Shown: positions 1 to 7,753 of the stretch, piece after piece
Layout of the letters: each line of letters begins with the position of its first letter
Numbering within the stretch: position 1 is the first letter of the stretch
Assembly: GCA_903857265.1 (NCBI GenBank)
Contig: CAIODZ010000016.1
Span: forward strand, 1-48,148
Direction: 5' to 3'
DNA from: an uncultured Phycisphaerales bacterium
GTDB taxonomy: Bacteria; Planctomycetota; Phycisphaerae; Sedimentisphaerales; Anaerobacaceae
Length of the DNA: 48,148 nt
Position numbers and translations under genes: made by a program
Notes under the pieces: model-generated
Database searches by the model: none
Told to the model about the DNA's origin: nothing
Seen by the model: only the letters and a program-made list of their open reading frames with translations

Positions 1-408
1 ACTCTTACCGTTGTTGGCGCAACGACACTTGACAGCACTCTGAACGTTACCGGGGCGACAACGTTAGGCAGCACTCTTACCGTTGTTGGCGAAACGACAC
101 TCGACAGCACTCTGAACGTTACGGGGGCGACAACGCTGGGCAGCACTCTTGGCGTTGCCGGCGCAACGACATTAAACAGCACTCTGGTTGTTGCAGGAGC
201 AACGACATTAAACAGCACTCTTGGCGTTGCCGGCGCAACGACATTAAACAGCACTCTTGGCGTTGCTGGCGCAACGACATTAAGCAGCACTCTTGATGTT
301 GCCGGCGCAACGACATTAAACAGCACTCTGGTTGTTGCTGGCGCAACGACATTAAACAGCACTCTGGACGTTGCCGGCGCAACGACACTAAACAGCAACC
401 TTACGGCT
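1..408 (+). repeat. 36-bp tandem coding repeats (12-aa units)
   Basis: Units begin with AGCACTCT at 34, 70, 106, 142, 178, 214, 250, 286, 322 and 358. A degenerate unit starts at 394 and a partial one at the left edge. The period is exactly 36 bp throughout, so the reading frame is kept. Units differ mainly at the residues before and after the valine (N/T/G/V/D). The array continues off the left side of the window, so the copy number is unknown. Confidence 0.95.
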
Positions 409-1065
409 CTGGGAACGACCAACATTATCGGCGTCGCTGGTGTATCGGACAACACCCTTACCGGCGCGACCAATACGATTACCGGAACAACATTCACTTC
501 AATAACCGGCGGCAATGCCAATTTAACTCTGTCTAATGACTCGGCTGTTATGAGCGTTGCCGGCAGCTCTACCCTTGCAATGACTCCTACAACCGCCAGC
601 TTGCTTGTAAAGAATGCCGACACCGGAGTAGCACACGGTATCGAAATTGGCCAGACAAGCACAGTTGTCTCAGGCGGCACAGATTCGACGTCGCTTAAAC
701 TCGATGATAACGGCGCAACATTCAAAAATGATACCACGGGCGGTCCGGCAAGAGTAATGGGCGTCGCAAACGGTGTACATAAATATGACGCGGTTAATAT
801 GGGACAATTCAGGGGGCTTGATGACAGGGTTGACAAAGCTTATTCGGGCATCGCGGCCGTCTCTGCTATATCAGCCGTTCCTCCTCCGGTTCCGGGCAAG
901 AACTTCTCGGTCGGCCTGGGTTATGGCAATTTTGAAAACCAAAGCGCCGTGGCTGTCGGAGCCAAAGCTATTGTGGGCGAAGACAGAAATATTACTATTA
1001 CTGCCGGCGTAGGAATGGGCGAGGACTCATCCGCGTTCAGCGGAGGCATCGGCTGGAGTTTCTAA
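1..1065 (+). CDS. Trimeric autotransporter adhesin (YadA-like), 3' part
   Basis: The reading frame is open from the first base to the TAA at 1063-1065, so the 5' end lies outside the window. The first ~135 residues are 12-residue repeats of the type STLxVxGATTLN. Then come a less regular beta-rich stretch and a neck-like motif (HKYDAVNMGQF). The last ~55 residues have the alternating pattern of a YadA-type membrane anchor (GKNFSVGLGYGNFE ... GGIGWSF) and end in an aromatic residue, as expected for an outer-membrane beta-barrel. Members of the family form trimers whose C-termini build one barrel that holds a surface stalk. The role here is inferred to be surface adhesion. It implies an outer membrane with a BAM-type assembly route. 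A perfect terminator follows directly. The internal ATG at 550 is not the true start. Confidence 0.85.
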   Translation, partial: TLTVVGATTLDSTLNVTGATTLGSTLTVVGETTLDSTLNVTGATTLGSTLGVAGATTLNSTLVVAGATTLNSTLGVAGATTLNSTLGVAGATTLSSTLDVAGATTLNSTLVVAGATTLNSTLDVAGATTLNSNLTALGTTNIIGVAGVSDNTLTGATNTITGTTFTSITGGNANLTLSNDSAVMSVAGSSTLAMTPTTASLLVKNADTGVAHGIEIGQTSTVVSGGTDSTSLKLDDNGATFKNDTTGGPARVMGVANGVHKYDAVNMGQFRGLDDRVDKAYSGIAAVSAISAVPPPVPGKNFSVGLGYGNFENQSAVAVGAKAIVGEDRNITITAGVGMGEDSSAFSGGIGWSF

Positions 1066-1087
1066 CTGAACCGATTCACAGAAAAAT

Positions 1088-1131
1088 GCGATTGCCGGCC
1101 AAACTGAAGGCCGGCAATCGCTTCTTTTTTT
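1088..1131 (+). terminator. Rho-independent terminator of the adhesin gene
   Basis: A perfect 13-bp stem (1088-1100 with 1109-1121, GCGATTGCCGGCC) has an 8-nt loop and is followed by a T-rich run (1122-1131). It lies 22 nt after the adhesin stop codon. Confidence 0.93.
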
Positions 1132-1162
1132 AGCAACGAAAAGTTGAATAATTGAACACGGT

Positions 1163-1205
1163 GGTACAGGACTTGAGCCTGTGACATCCTGCGTGCGGGG
1201 CAAAT
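1163..1205 (-). pseudogene. tRNA 3'-half remnant (decayed)
   Basis: Read on the minus strand, the stretch resembles an anticodon arm, a variable loop, a T-arm (ACAGG CTCAAGT CCTGT) and acceptor bases (ACCACC). The D-arm and 5' acceptor strand are missing, and the T-loop starts with C rather than T, so it cannot be a working tRNA. It sits directly downstream of the anti-sigma gene. A related remnant in the same orientation lies at 7657-7700; see the findings. Confidence 0.5.
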
Positions 1206-1207
1206 GG

Positions 1208-1708
1208 TTACGCGCTTGTTGTGAAGATATCGCGGGCGATATCTTCGCCTGCGTTGCTGGCGTAGTAGTGCTCAACTGCTTTCTGGCCTTTGCTTTCGAA
1301 CATTTTTGCTGAAGAAAATGCGCCGTTTTTCATCAAAATGGCGATGACTATGCACGCGGCAATGTTGGCGAATGAATTTTTATACCTGGCACACCTTTCG
1401 ATAATGCTCATATCCGGGCGGATATTTCGGAGACGTTCGGCCTTGGCGGTTGTTCGCAGACAGTGTTTGAGCACACCGATTGCCTGTGTATTGGCTCGCA
1501 TCAGCAGATTGAGGTTGTGCGGCTGGGATTTTAACATGGATATTGCAAGTTCGACCTTGCCGAGACGCGCTAATCGTCGCTGGCAACGCGGACAGTCGGC
1601 AATATGATTTTGTATCCAGTGTCGGTCAGGGCTGAAACTGTTGGCCATCAGCTGAAGCGCCCGGTCTCTAAGTTGTCTGCAGTAATTTTTCCCCTTCGCG
1701 GCCCACAT
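1208..1708 (-). CDS. Putative anti-sigma factor with zinc-finger-like N-terminus
   Basis: This 166-residue protein begins 4 nt after the stop of the ECF sigma gene, behind an AAGG ribosome site, so the pair is almost certainly co-transcribed and coupled. Residues ~30-47 carry HIADCPRCQRRL, the H-x3-C-x2-C pattern of zinc-binding anti-sigma (ZAS-like) domains, which hold the partner sigma factor inactive. A modest hydrophobic stretch (SFANIAACIVIAILM, residues ~112-126) could be a single membrane segment, but it is short. The C-terminal ~40 residues match no domain I recognise. The pairing with an ECF factor is the strongest argument for the function. What signal it would sense is not visible. 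Confidence 0.65.
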   Translation of the reverse strand: MWAAKGKNYCRQLRDRALQLMANSFSPDRHWIQNHIADCPRCQRRLARLGKVELAISMLKSQPHNLNLLMRANTQAIGVLKHCLRTTAKAERLRNIRPDMSIIERCARYKNSFANIAACIVIAILMKNGAFSSAKMFESKGQKAVEHYYASNAGEDIARDIFTTSA

Positions 1709-1712
1709 ATAA

Positions 1713-2273
1713 TTACCTTGTTTCCTTTCTCATTCGCGCAGCCAGAAGCTGCACAGCTTTGCATCTGTAAACCCTCGCGGTCGCGGCCGTGATTCCCATA
1801 ATCTTTGCGACCTGCTCATAGGGCAAGTCTCCGAGGTCGTGCAGAGTTACGACATCACGAAGATGATCCGGCAAATCCGCGATACCCGCTCTTAACGTCT
1901 CAGTTAAATACCGTGTATCAAGCTCGCTGGCGGGGGAGTTAGTATTGTTCTGTGTGGGTATTACCGGCGGAAGATGCTTCTTTTCGACAAGTTTATGTCT
2001 CAAGATTGATATGGCTATGTTACTTGCCGAACGAAAGACATACGCCTTTACATTTTCGGGTTTGCATCCGTACTCGTGATGCGCGAGTTTCAGAAACGTA
2101 TCCTGATACGCGTCGCAGACGTCCTGTTCGTTGCCGAGTATTCGCCACAACATATTAACCAGCTCCCGGCCGTGTCGCTGCATAGCACAGAGAACCCAAC
2201 CCTGCGTCTGCTCCAACGCCTTTGGGATTGGAATATCCCACAACAGTTCGATGCTGACAGCCCTGCCAGTCAT
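1713..2273 (-). CDS. ECF-type RNA polymerase sigma factor
   Basis: The protein has 186 residues, the usual size for an ECF factor, with only regions 2 and 4. Region 2 is seen as LWRILGNEQDVCDAYQDTFLKL followed by VKAYVFRSASNIAISILRHK, the part that binds the -10 element and core polymerase. Region 4 is the helix-turn-helix ADLPDHLRDVVTLHDLG...YEQVAKIMGITAATARVYRCKAV near the C-terminus. A ~25-residue low-conservation linker with PPVIPTQNNTNSPA joins them. The next gene is a putative zinc-finger anti-sigma factor. The pair is divergent from the secretion-like operon that starts at 2443, across a 169-bp spacer, so this factor is a natural candidate to control that operon. That link is inference. 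Confidence 0.88.
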   Translation of the reverse strand: MTGRAVSIELLWDIPIPKALEQTQGWVLCAMQRHGRELVNMLWRILGNEQDVCDAYQDTFLKLAHHEYGCKPENVKAYVFRSASNIAISILRHKLVEKKHLPPVIPTQNNTNSPASELDTRYLTETLRAGIADLPDHLRDVVTLHDLGDLPYEQVAKIMGITAATARVYRCKAVQLLAARMRKETR

Positions 2274-2442
2274 AATTTCTCCTGCTATTAAGACGTGCTG
2301 CCTGATATTATGTTAACAACAATTCAACGCTAAGTGGTTAAAAATCTTATTTTTTTGCATAACATTTGGCCCTGTCGGCGCGTCTCAATCTACAGGAGGG
2401 AGGAGAGAAAAGCGGTAATACGTTTGTTAGGAGTACAGGGAA

Positions 2443-3618
2443 ATGGCTTTAACTCTTTATAAGGACAAATCTTACGAGCGAAAAGCACAGGCGGGTGATA
2501 TTGTCGCACTTGTGGAAGAACTGCTCACAAAGGCCGTGGATATAGGCGCCAGCGACGTTCATTTTGAACCGACCGGTTCGGAACTGGTGATAAAATTTCG
2601 CCTTGATGGGGTACTGGACGCCGTTGAATCATTGCCGAAAGCCGTTTCAGACAATGTAATTTCACGACTGAAGGTTCTGGGGGGGCTTCTGACGTATCGC
2701 AATGATGTGCCCCAGGAAGGACGGATGGAAATCAACAATGGTCACGAGAATGTTGTTGACCGTCGGCTCTCGGTATTTCCGACAATATACGGCCAAAGGG
2801 CTGTGGTGAGAATTTTCTACCAGAACGTGCAGTTGACAGACCTTGGACAGCTTGGATTCGCACCGGAGATATATGCTGCGTTGAAGCAAATCACCTATGC
2901 TAATCAGGGTGTTATGCTGGTGACCGGACCTGCGGGCAGCGGCAAAAGCACTACCTTAGGTGCGGTTCTGCGGCATATCCAGAAACAATTTCCGGGTAAA
3001 AGCATCGTCACTTTGGAAGACCCTGTGGAGATTCGACTTGATGGCGTTACCCAGGTTCAAATCACACCTTTTGGTCCGATGACTTTCCCGACGGCTCTGC
3101 GTTCACTTCTTCGCCAAGACCCCCAGGTCCTGATGATAGGCGAAATTCGGGATGCTGAAACAGCGAAGATAGCAATTGAAGCGGGCCTTACGGGGCATCT
3201 GCTGATGAGCACAATGCACAGCGGTTCAGCCGCGGCGGCGATTTTACGTCTTCTGGAGATGGGTATCGAACCATACCAGGTCACATCGAGTGTATCGGCT
3301 GTTCTGAATCAACGGCTTGTCCGTCGATTATGCGGCAAATGTAAAAAACGAACAGCTTCCGGCAATTGCGAACCAGTCGGATGCGATGAATGTTTTGGAA
3401 CGGGATTTAAAGGCAGGATGTTGATTGCCGAGCTTGTCCGGCTTGACAGCCAGTTGCGAAAAGCGATTCTCGCCAGGACCGATACTGATGAACTTGAGAA
3501 AGTCCTGACTAATAAAGGGCACACTGGTATGGTTGAAGACGGCAGGCGATTGGTTGCTGAGGGCCTGACGACGCAGGATGAGCTTGATAAAGTATGCGGT
3601 TCGGCAGGGGATATTTGA
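2443..3618 (+). CDS. gspE: Type II secretion/type IV pilus assembly ATPase (GspE/PilB family)
   Basis: This hexameric cytoplasmic ATPase powers pseudopilus or pilus assembly. Visible motifs are Walker A GPAGSGKST (residues 162-170), the Asp box LEDPVE (191-196), Walker B VLMIGE (229-234), the His box TMHS (257-260) and a tetracysteine zinc site CGKC...CDEC (C297, C300, C314, C317). At 391 residues it is shorter than typical GspE/PilB (~500-560): it starts near the N2 domain (ASDVHFEP) and lacks the N1 domain that normally docks to GspL/PilM. No GspL or PilM gene is nearby, which fits. The ATG has GGAG 9-14 nt upstream. It is the first gene of a six-gene operon. The tetracysteine site argues for an assembly ATPase rather than PilT. 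Confidence 0.9.
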   Translation: MALTLYKDKSYERKAQAGDIVALVEELLTKAVDIGASDVHFEPTGSELVIKFRLDGVLDAVESLPKAVSDNVISRLKVLGGLLTYRNDVPQEGRMEINNGHENVVDRRLSVFPTIYGQRAVVRIFYQNVQLTDLGQLGFAPEIYAALKQITYANQGVMLVTGPAGSGKSTTLGAVLRHIQKQFPGKSIVTLEDPVEIRLDGVTQVQITPFGPMTFPTALRSLLRQDPQVLMIGEIRDAETAKIAIEAGLTGHLLMSTMHSGSAAAAILRLLEMGIEPYQVTSSVSAVLNQRLVRRLCGKCKKRTASGNCEPVGCDECFGTGFKGRMLIAELVRLDSQLRKAILARTDTDELEKVLTNKGHTGMVEDGRRLVAEGLTTQDELDKVCGSAGDI

Positions 3619-3647
3619 CAGGTAGATAATAAGACGGGAGATTCAGG

Positions 3648-4853
3648 ATGGCGACTTTTGAATATAGTGCGATGACGGCTTCTGACCGGCTGATGAAAGG
3701 TATTATCGAAGCCGGGTCGGTGCAGGAAGCATCTGAATTGCTTGAGCAGATGCGGCTCAAAGTCAATTCGCTCGAAAAAGCCAAATCCGAAAGGCCTAAA
3801 ACGCCTATTGCTAGGACCGAGTTTTTGCTTTTCAATCAGCAGCTTGCCTCGCTTACCAAAGCCGGGATTCCTTTGGAGCAAGGATTGAGAGAACTGTCGA
3901 AGGACGTGGCTTCGAAGCCGATGCGCAAGCTGATAGATTCGATTGCCTTGGACCTCGAGGCGGGGATGAGTATTGAGCGGGCCTTTGAGAAAAGAAAAGA
4001 ACATTTCCCGCCTCTCTATGGCCGGATACTAAAGGCCGGCGTCGAGACGGGCCGGCTCAGCGAAATGCTGACGAGCTTGAACAGACACATCGAGGTCACC
4101 AATCAGACGAGACGCATAGTATTCGAAGCGATGGCCTATCCGGCGGTCATCTTTGTTATGGGTTCCATTATTATGACTTTTGTGCTCGTGTTTTTGATTC
4201 CAAAGTTCAGGGGTATTTTACAGGAAATGTTGGGAGAGAATGGACTGCCTTTGGTGACTCAGTTAGCTTTATCTATGTCGGATCACATTTTATATTTCTG
4301 GCTGGTGGTCGGCTGTCTGGTTGTTGCGATTGGTGGAATCAATACTATTCTCCGGTCATTTCCGGAAGGACGGCGAATCAGGGAAGCAATATTTTTACGC
4401 ATACCCGCATTCGGGCCTTTGTATCACAGCACCATATTGAGCAAGATGGCCGAGGCAATGGCAATGATGGTTGCGACCGGCTGTGATATGCCGACGTGCC
4501 TTCGGCTTGCGCCTGACGCGACGGGCAGTGAAACGCTGACAAGGGAAGGGGACATGATTGCAGGGCAGATTGAAAAGGGAGTCGGCATTCTCGACGTCGG
4601 GCAATTCTGCCGGGTTATGCCCCGGTTCTTTCTTTATTCAATTCAATTAGGTTCGCAGCGAAATGAGCTGGAAGACAACCTGAGAAGTTTAGGCGATATG
4701 TATGCCCAGCAGGTTCGCAGTGCCCAGACCCGCCTGCAGGGGCTATTGTTGCCCGTTATGATTATTTTTGTGGGGTTTTTCATAATGTTGTGCATCCTTG
4801 CGATGTTTCTGCCAATGGTAAAGATAATTTCAACTCTTAATGTTGGTGGTTAA
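3648..4853 (+). CDS. gspF: Type II secretion inner-membrane platform protein (GspF/PilC family)
   Basis: The protein has 401 residues, the normal length. The N-terminus FEYSAMTASDRLMKGIIEAGSVQEASELL is the typical soluble GspF/PilC start. Two T2SSF four-helix domains follow, at ~65-185 and ~265-390. Membrane segments appear at ~160-185 (YPAVIFVMGSIIMTFVLVFLIPKF), ~205-230 and ~365-390 (LLLPVMIIFVGFFIMLCILAMF). In the family this protein sits at the centre of the assembly ATPase and couples ATP hydrolysis to pilin extraction. It follows gspE by 29 nt with a GGGAG ribosome site, and the next gene overlaps or abuts its stop. Confidence 0.9.
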   Translation: MATFEYSAMTASDRLMKGIIEAGSVQEASELLEQMRLKVNSLEKAKSERPKTPIARTEFLLFNQQLASLTKAGIPLEQGLRELSKDVASKPMRKLIDSIALDLEAGMSIERAFEKRKEHFPPLYGRILKAGVETGRLSEMLTSLNRHIEVTNQTRRIVFEAMAYPAVIFVMGSIIMTFVLVFLIPKFRGILQEMLGENGLPLVTQLALSMSDHILYFWLVVGCLVVAIGGINTILRSFPEGRRIREAIFLRIPAFGPLYHSTILSKMAEAMAMMVATGCDMPTCLRLAPDATGSETLTREGDMIAGQIEKGVGILDVGQFCRVMPRFFLYSIQLGSQRNELEDNLRSLGDMYAQQVRSAQTRLQGLLLPVMIIFVGFFIMLCILAMFLPMVKIISTLNVGG

Positions 4854-4860
4854 GGATTTT

Positions 4861-6312
4861 ATGCTGATTGCTTTGGCAATTACGCTGTTTGTTGTCTCGG
4901 GAGTGCTTGCTTTTTTCAAGCCGGGGCTGGGATTTATTGCAGGTATTGTGCTTAGTATGGTTATGTGGGTTCAAGGCGTTATATTCGAAGAAGTGGAGAT
5001 ATATGTATCTGCACCTATCATTTTTTTTGTTACGCTGTTGATAATTGCTTTCCGTCCTCGCAGAGATGGTTCACAATGGGCCAGAATCTGGGCGAGGCGG
5101 GTCCTGATAGCTTGTGCCCTGCTTCTGTTTACGGTCGCTGCCTTTGCGTTTTTTGGTACCTGGGGCGGAATTGGTCTGGTTTTTGTGCAGTTGTTTATAG
5201 GGGCGATAATCGGTGCGTTCACAACATCAGAATTCGCCAGGTCTTCTTACGTGATAACCACGATTGGTGCGAGTATGAGGCAGAATCTTCCGTTGCCTAT
5301 GGCGCTGGAAATGGCTGCGGTTGGTCAGGATGAAAAAAGAGCAGATATACTTCGAAATATAAAGAAGTGGCTTGTTGAGGGATACTCTTTGAGCGAATCG
5401 CTCAGGCGCGGATATCCTAAATGTCCCGGTTATATCGTGTCGATGGTAGCTGCCGGCGAACGAATCGGGCAGATTCCGCAGGCGATTGACGCCCTCGAGC
5501 AGGATTTGCTCTTAAAGGCAAACACCAGCAAAAAGGTCAGGCACATTCCTTTATTATATCCGCCGTTAGTGCTGCTTGTTATTTTTATACAGGTACTACT
5601 GGTGATGGTCTTTGTTTTACCTAAAGTTAGAGTGGTGCTGGCGGAAATGGGTGATGGCACGCAATTACCTGTGGCAACAAGGTTGTTAATGGCAATTTCA
5701 GATTTTTTTACGAAGAAGCCTGGATCGTTGATTATCCTGCTGTCGTTCCTGCTACTATTGGTTTGCGGCATTATTTATATTCGTGTCAGGTCGAGACCGC
5801 GTCGGGTTGAAAAACCGTATCTGATTTCTCGCTTCGGTGATTTTATCAAATGGCATCTGCCTTTTATCCGGTGGTATGAGTGGTGCTGCGCGATGCAGCG
5901 GATAGCCGGTATGCTTCGGCTTTCGCTTAATGCTGGCTGCACGGTCAACGAGGCGATAGCCAATGCACTCCGGCTGGATATAAACGAATGCTTCAGGAAA
6001 GCAGTTAAAAACTGGCTGGTAATGGTTGAACGCGGAGACGATATAGGCCTGTCAGCCCGGCACTGCGGTATGGGAAGCGCAATGGCATGGGCCTTTGCCG
6101 ACGTGCATAATCATCGAAACACCCTCGATATTCTCGAAACGCTTGAAATATCGTATCGCTGGGGCTATAGCCGGCTGGCCACGTTAGCAAGGTTCATAAT
6201 TGGTCCGTGTGAAACAATTTGCCTTGGGTTTATGGTTGGGTTCATTGTTTACGCCGTATTCTCTCCGATAGTAACCATAGTATATGCAACGGCGCGTTCG
6301 ATTACGCCCTGA
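4861..6312 (+). CDS. Second GspF/PilC-like platform protein with extra N-terminal membrane helices
   Basis: ATG 4861 is preferred over the in-frame ATG at 4840, which would overlap the upstream gene by 14 nt, because AAGGA lies just before it. The product has 483 residues. The first ~130 hold four to five hydrophobic segments (e.g. LIALAITLFVVSGVLAFF, GIVLSMVMWVQGVIF, APIIFFVTLLIIAF, GIGLVFVQLFIGAIIGAF) that ordinary GspF lacks. The rest follows the duplicated GspF plan: MRQNLPLPMALEMAA...GYSLSESLRRGYPKCPGYIVSMVAAGERIGQIPQAI, then membrane segments, then a second copy and a C-terminal helix (CLGFMVGFIVYAVFSPIVTIVYA). Two platform proteins in one operon suggest a heteromeric platform, or one dedicated to a different step. 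Confidence 0.8.
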   Translation: MLIALAITLFVVSGVLAFFKPGLGFIAGIVLSMVMWVQGVIFEEVEIYVSAPIIFFVTLLIIAFRPRRDGSQWARIWARRVLIACALLLFTVAAFAFFGTWGGIGLVFVQLFIGAIIGAFTTSEFARSSYVITTIGASMRQNLPLPMALEMAAVGQDEKRADILRNIKKWLVEGYSLSESLRRGYPKCPGYIVSMVAAGERIGQIPQAIDALEQDLLLKANTSKKVRHIPLLYPPLVLLVIFIQVLLVMVFVLPKVRVVLAEMGDGTQLPVATRLLMAISDFFTKKPGSLIILLSFLLLLVCGIIYIRVRSRPRRVEKPYLISRFGDFIKWHLPFIRWYEWCCAMQRIAGMLRLSLNAGCTVNEAIANALRLDINECFRKAVKNWLVMVERGDDIGLSARHCGMGSAMAWAFADVHNHRNTLDILETLEISYRWGYSRLATLARFIIGPCETICLGFMVGFIVYAVFSPIVTIVYATARSITP

Positions 6313-6333
6313 TTGTATGAAAGACAGAAACAA

Positions 6334-6753
6334 ATGATTACTAAACGTGTCAAATATCGCGGATTGATAATGACCGAACTGATTGTATCGATGGCGGTTT
6401 TCGGGATGCTTATGATTGCTTTCACGATATCGCTCGATGGTTTCAGACGGCTGAACTATTATCATTTTACCAAACAACGCTGTGTCTCGGCGGCACAGGC
6501 GACGCTTGACAACATCTCTGTCGCAGGCAAGGCGATCGACGAAGCCGACGTCAAACGATTATGGCCGGGAATCGTTATTAAAATCGAAGAATCGGAAGGA
6601 ACTGGTCAGTGGAAAGGATTAAAGCTGATTAGCGTATCAGCCGGAAAAACTATCGGAAATAAAAATGTGGCGGTGCAATTATCCAGATATGTTTCGACAA
6701 CTGATATCGTGATAAGTAAAGCAGGCGATATGCCTGTTTTGCAGGAGCATTAA
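6334..6753 (+). CDS. Pseudopilin-like protein (type II secretion-type)
   Basis: The N-terminus KYRGLIMTELIVSMAVFGMLMIAF has a basic leader, a Gly before the cleavage point, Glu at +5 and a hydrophobic helix. This is the substrate pattern of prepilin peptidase (GspO/PilD). The frame can begin at a TTG directly after the previous stop (6313), but ATG 6334 gives the usual short leader. The ~139-residue product has a soluble C-terminal part with no recognised domain. Position in the operon suggests a minor pseudopilin (GspH/I-like). The exact class cannot be assigned from the sequence alone. Confidence 0.7.
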   Translation: MITKRVKYRGLIMTELIVSMAVFGMLMIAFTISLDGFRRLNYYHFTKQRCVSAAQATLDNISVAGKAIDEADVKRLWPGIVIKIEESEGTGQWKGLKLISVSAGKTIGNKNVAVQLSRYVSTTDIVISKAGDMPVLQEH

Positions 6754-6754
6754 G

Positions 6755-7264
6755 ATGCGTAAGGGTTATTTACTTGTCGAAATATTGGTAGTTCTGGCTG
6801 TTATAGCAATGGTCGGTGGTATTTTTGATCGCTTTTGGGGGACATTTGCATTTGATTTGCCGAGGGATTCCCGGCTTATTCAGGAAAACATCACTCTTTG
6901 TAATGCGGTGAGCCATATACAGACCGATGTTGCTTCGGCCAAAACCCTGTCGCAGGTCGGTGTCGATTCTAATGAGCCGAATACGCTATTGGTGGAACTC
7001 CCGAATGGTATGGTTTCTTACAAATTCAGTAATGGCCGGATTCTTCGCAGCTTCACCAGAGGCACAACAGGCATAACGGCAGGCGATATGGTTTGGCTGG
7101 TCCCTCACGGCTGGATTGAATGGCAGGTATGGAGCAAAGGCACGGCGGGTTATGCGGTCGAGGTAAAAACCTGCATCGAGGACAAAAACTTCGGTCAGAT
7201 AAGAAAAAAGATGGCCAATAGTAATTTATTTTTTGCAGGTGCATTATGGGGAGCGGCCGAATGA
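6755..7264 (+). CDS. Pseudopilin-like protein (GspJ/PilW-like)
   Basis: It starts one base after the previous stop, with AGGAG about 8 nt upstream. The N-terminus MRKGYLLVEILVVLAVIAMVGG is a clear prepilin signal: short basic leader, Gly, then YLLVE with Glu at +5. The 169-residue size and the soluble part with SRLIQENITLCNAVSHIQTDVASA resemble minor pseudopilins of the GspJ/PilW type, which usually follow an I-type protein. Secretin, GspL and GspM genes are absent from the neighbourhood. Confidence 0.75.
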   Translation: MRKGYLLVEILVVLAVIAMVGGIFDRFWGTFAFDLPRDSRLIQENITLCNAVSHIQTDVASAKTLSQVGVDSNEPNTLLVELPNGMVSYKFSNGRILRSFTRGTTGITAGDMVWLVPHGWIEWQVWSKGTAGYAVEVKTCIEDKNFGQIRKKMANSNLFFAGALWGAAE

Positions 7265-7644
7265 ATCTCAAAGCGAGAAATGACGGTTTTGTCATGCCGA
7301 TTGTCATTTCTATCCTCGCTCTTATCGGGATATATATGATTGTTCTGGCTTCTGAGGCGAATACCTTTATTTTTCAGGCCGACCGGGCGTACCTTAAAGC
7401 ATGCCAACAAAATCTTACCGCGAGCGGGTTGGCCTGGGCGAAGAAAAATGCTAATGCCTCAATGACCACAGCTGCTGCTGTTGAATTGGATACTGCTAAT
7501 ATGGGGATTAAAAAAGCGGCCTTGAGTGTCAAGCTGTCTGTCGGAGAGAAGGGCAAATCGCAAGTCGAAATAAAAACATCCTGCAGTAAAGCCAGACAAC
7601 GGCTCAGTTCTGTTAAGAAACTTGCCATTGAAACCCGGCCATAA
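7261..7644 (+). CDS. Minor pilin-like membrane protein (GspK/PilX-like), tentative
   Basis: ATG 7261 overlaps the preceding stop in an ATGA arrangement, so I prefer it to the upstream in-frame ATG at 7246. The 127-residue product begins MNLKARNDGFVMPIVISILALIGIYMIVLASEA: a basic leader, Gly-Phe-Val-Met-Pro, then one membrane helix. There is no Glu at +5, as in GspK and PilX-type minor pilins. The rest is short and Lys/Ala-rich with no recognised domain, far smaller than a full GspK (~300 residues). It is the last gene of the operon; a tRNA remnant follows. Confidence 0.6.
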   Translation: MNLKARNDGFVMPIVISILALIGIYMIVLASEANTFIFQADRAYLKACQQNLTASGLAWAKKNANASMTTAAAVELDTANMGIKKAALSVKLSVGEKGKSQVEIKTSCSKARQRLSSVKKLAIETRP

Positions 7645-7656
7645 TGCGGGAAACTG

Positions 7657-7700
7657 GGCGGTACAGGACTTGAACCTGTCGCTCTGTGCATCTTATAAGA
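7657..7700 (-). pseudogene. tRNA 3'-end remnant
   Basis: The minus strand shows a perfect T-arm, ACAGG TTCAAGT CCTGT, followed by acceptor bases ACCGCCC. The sequence upstream cannot be folded into D and anticodon arms with a matching 5' acceptor strand (GGGCGGT is absent). It is therefore a 3' tRNA fragment. The 20 bases at 7660-7679 match 1163-1182 with one difference, in the same orientation. Confidence 0.6.
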
Positions 7701-7753
7701 AATGTTGTTTTGTGAATGCGTGGCCGGAAAATAGACTTAAACAAACGTGCTTT

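Noticed and set aside
1-408. Repeats of 36 bp that could be taken for a CRISPR array
   Set aside because: The units are contiguous without spacers, keep one reading frame and encode a 12-residue protein repeat that leads into a YadA anchor.
1027-1275. 82-residue minus-strand frame across the terminator and tRNA remnant
   Set aside because: It crosses a perfect terminator and a tRNA-derived segment; the TGSSPVPP peptide is a typical false product of tRNA 3' ends.
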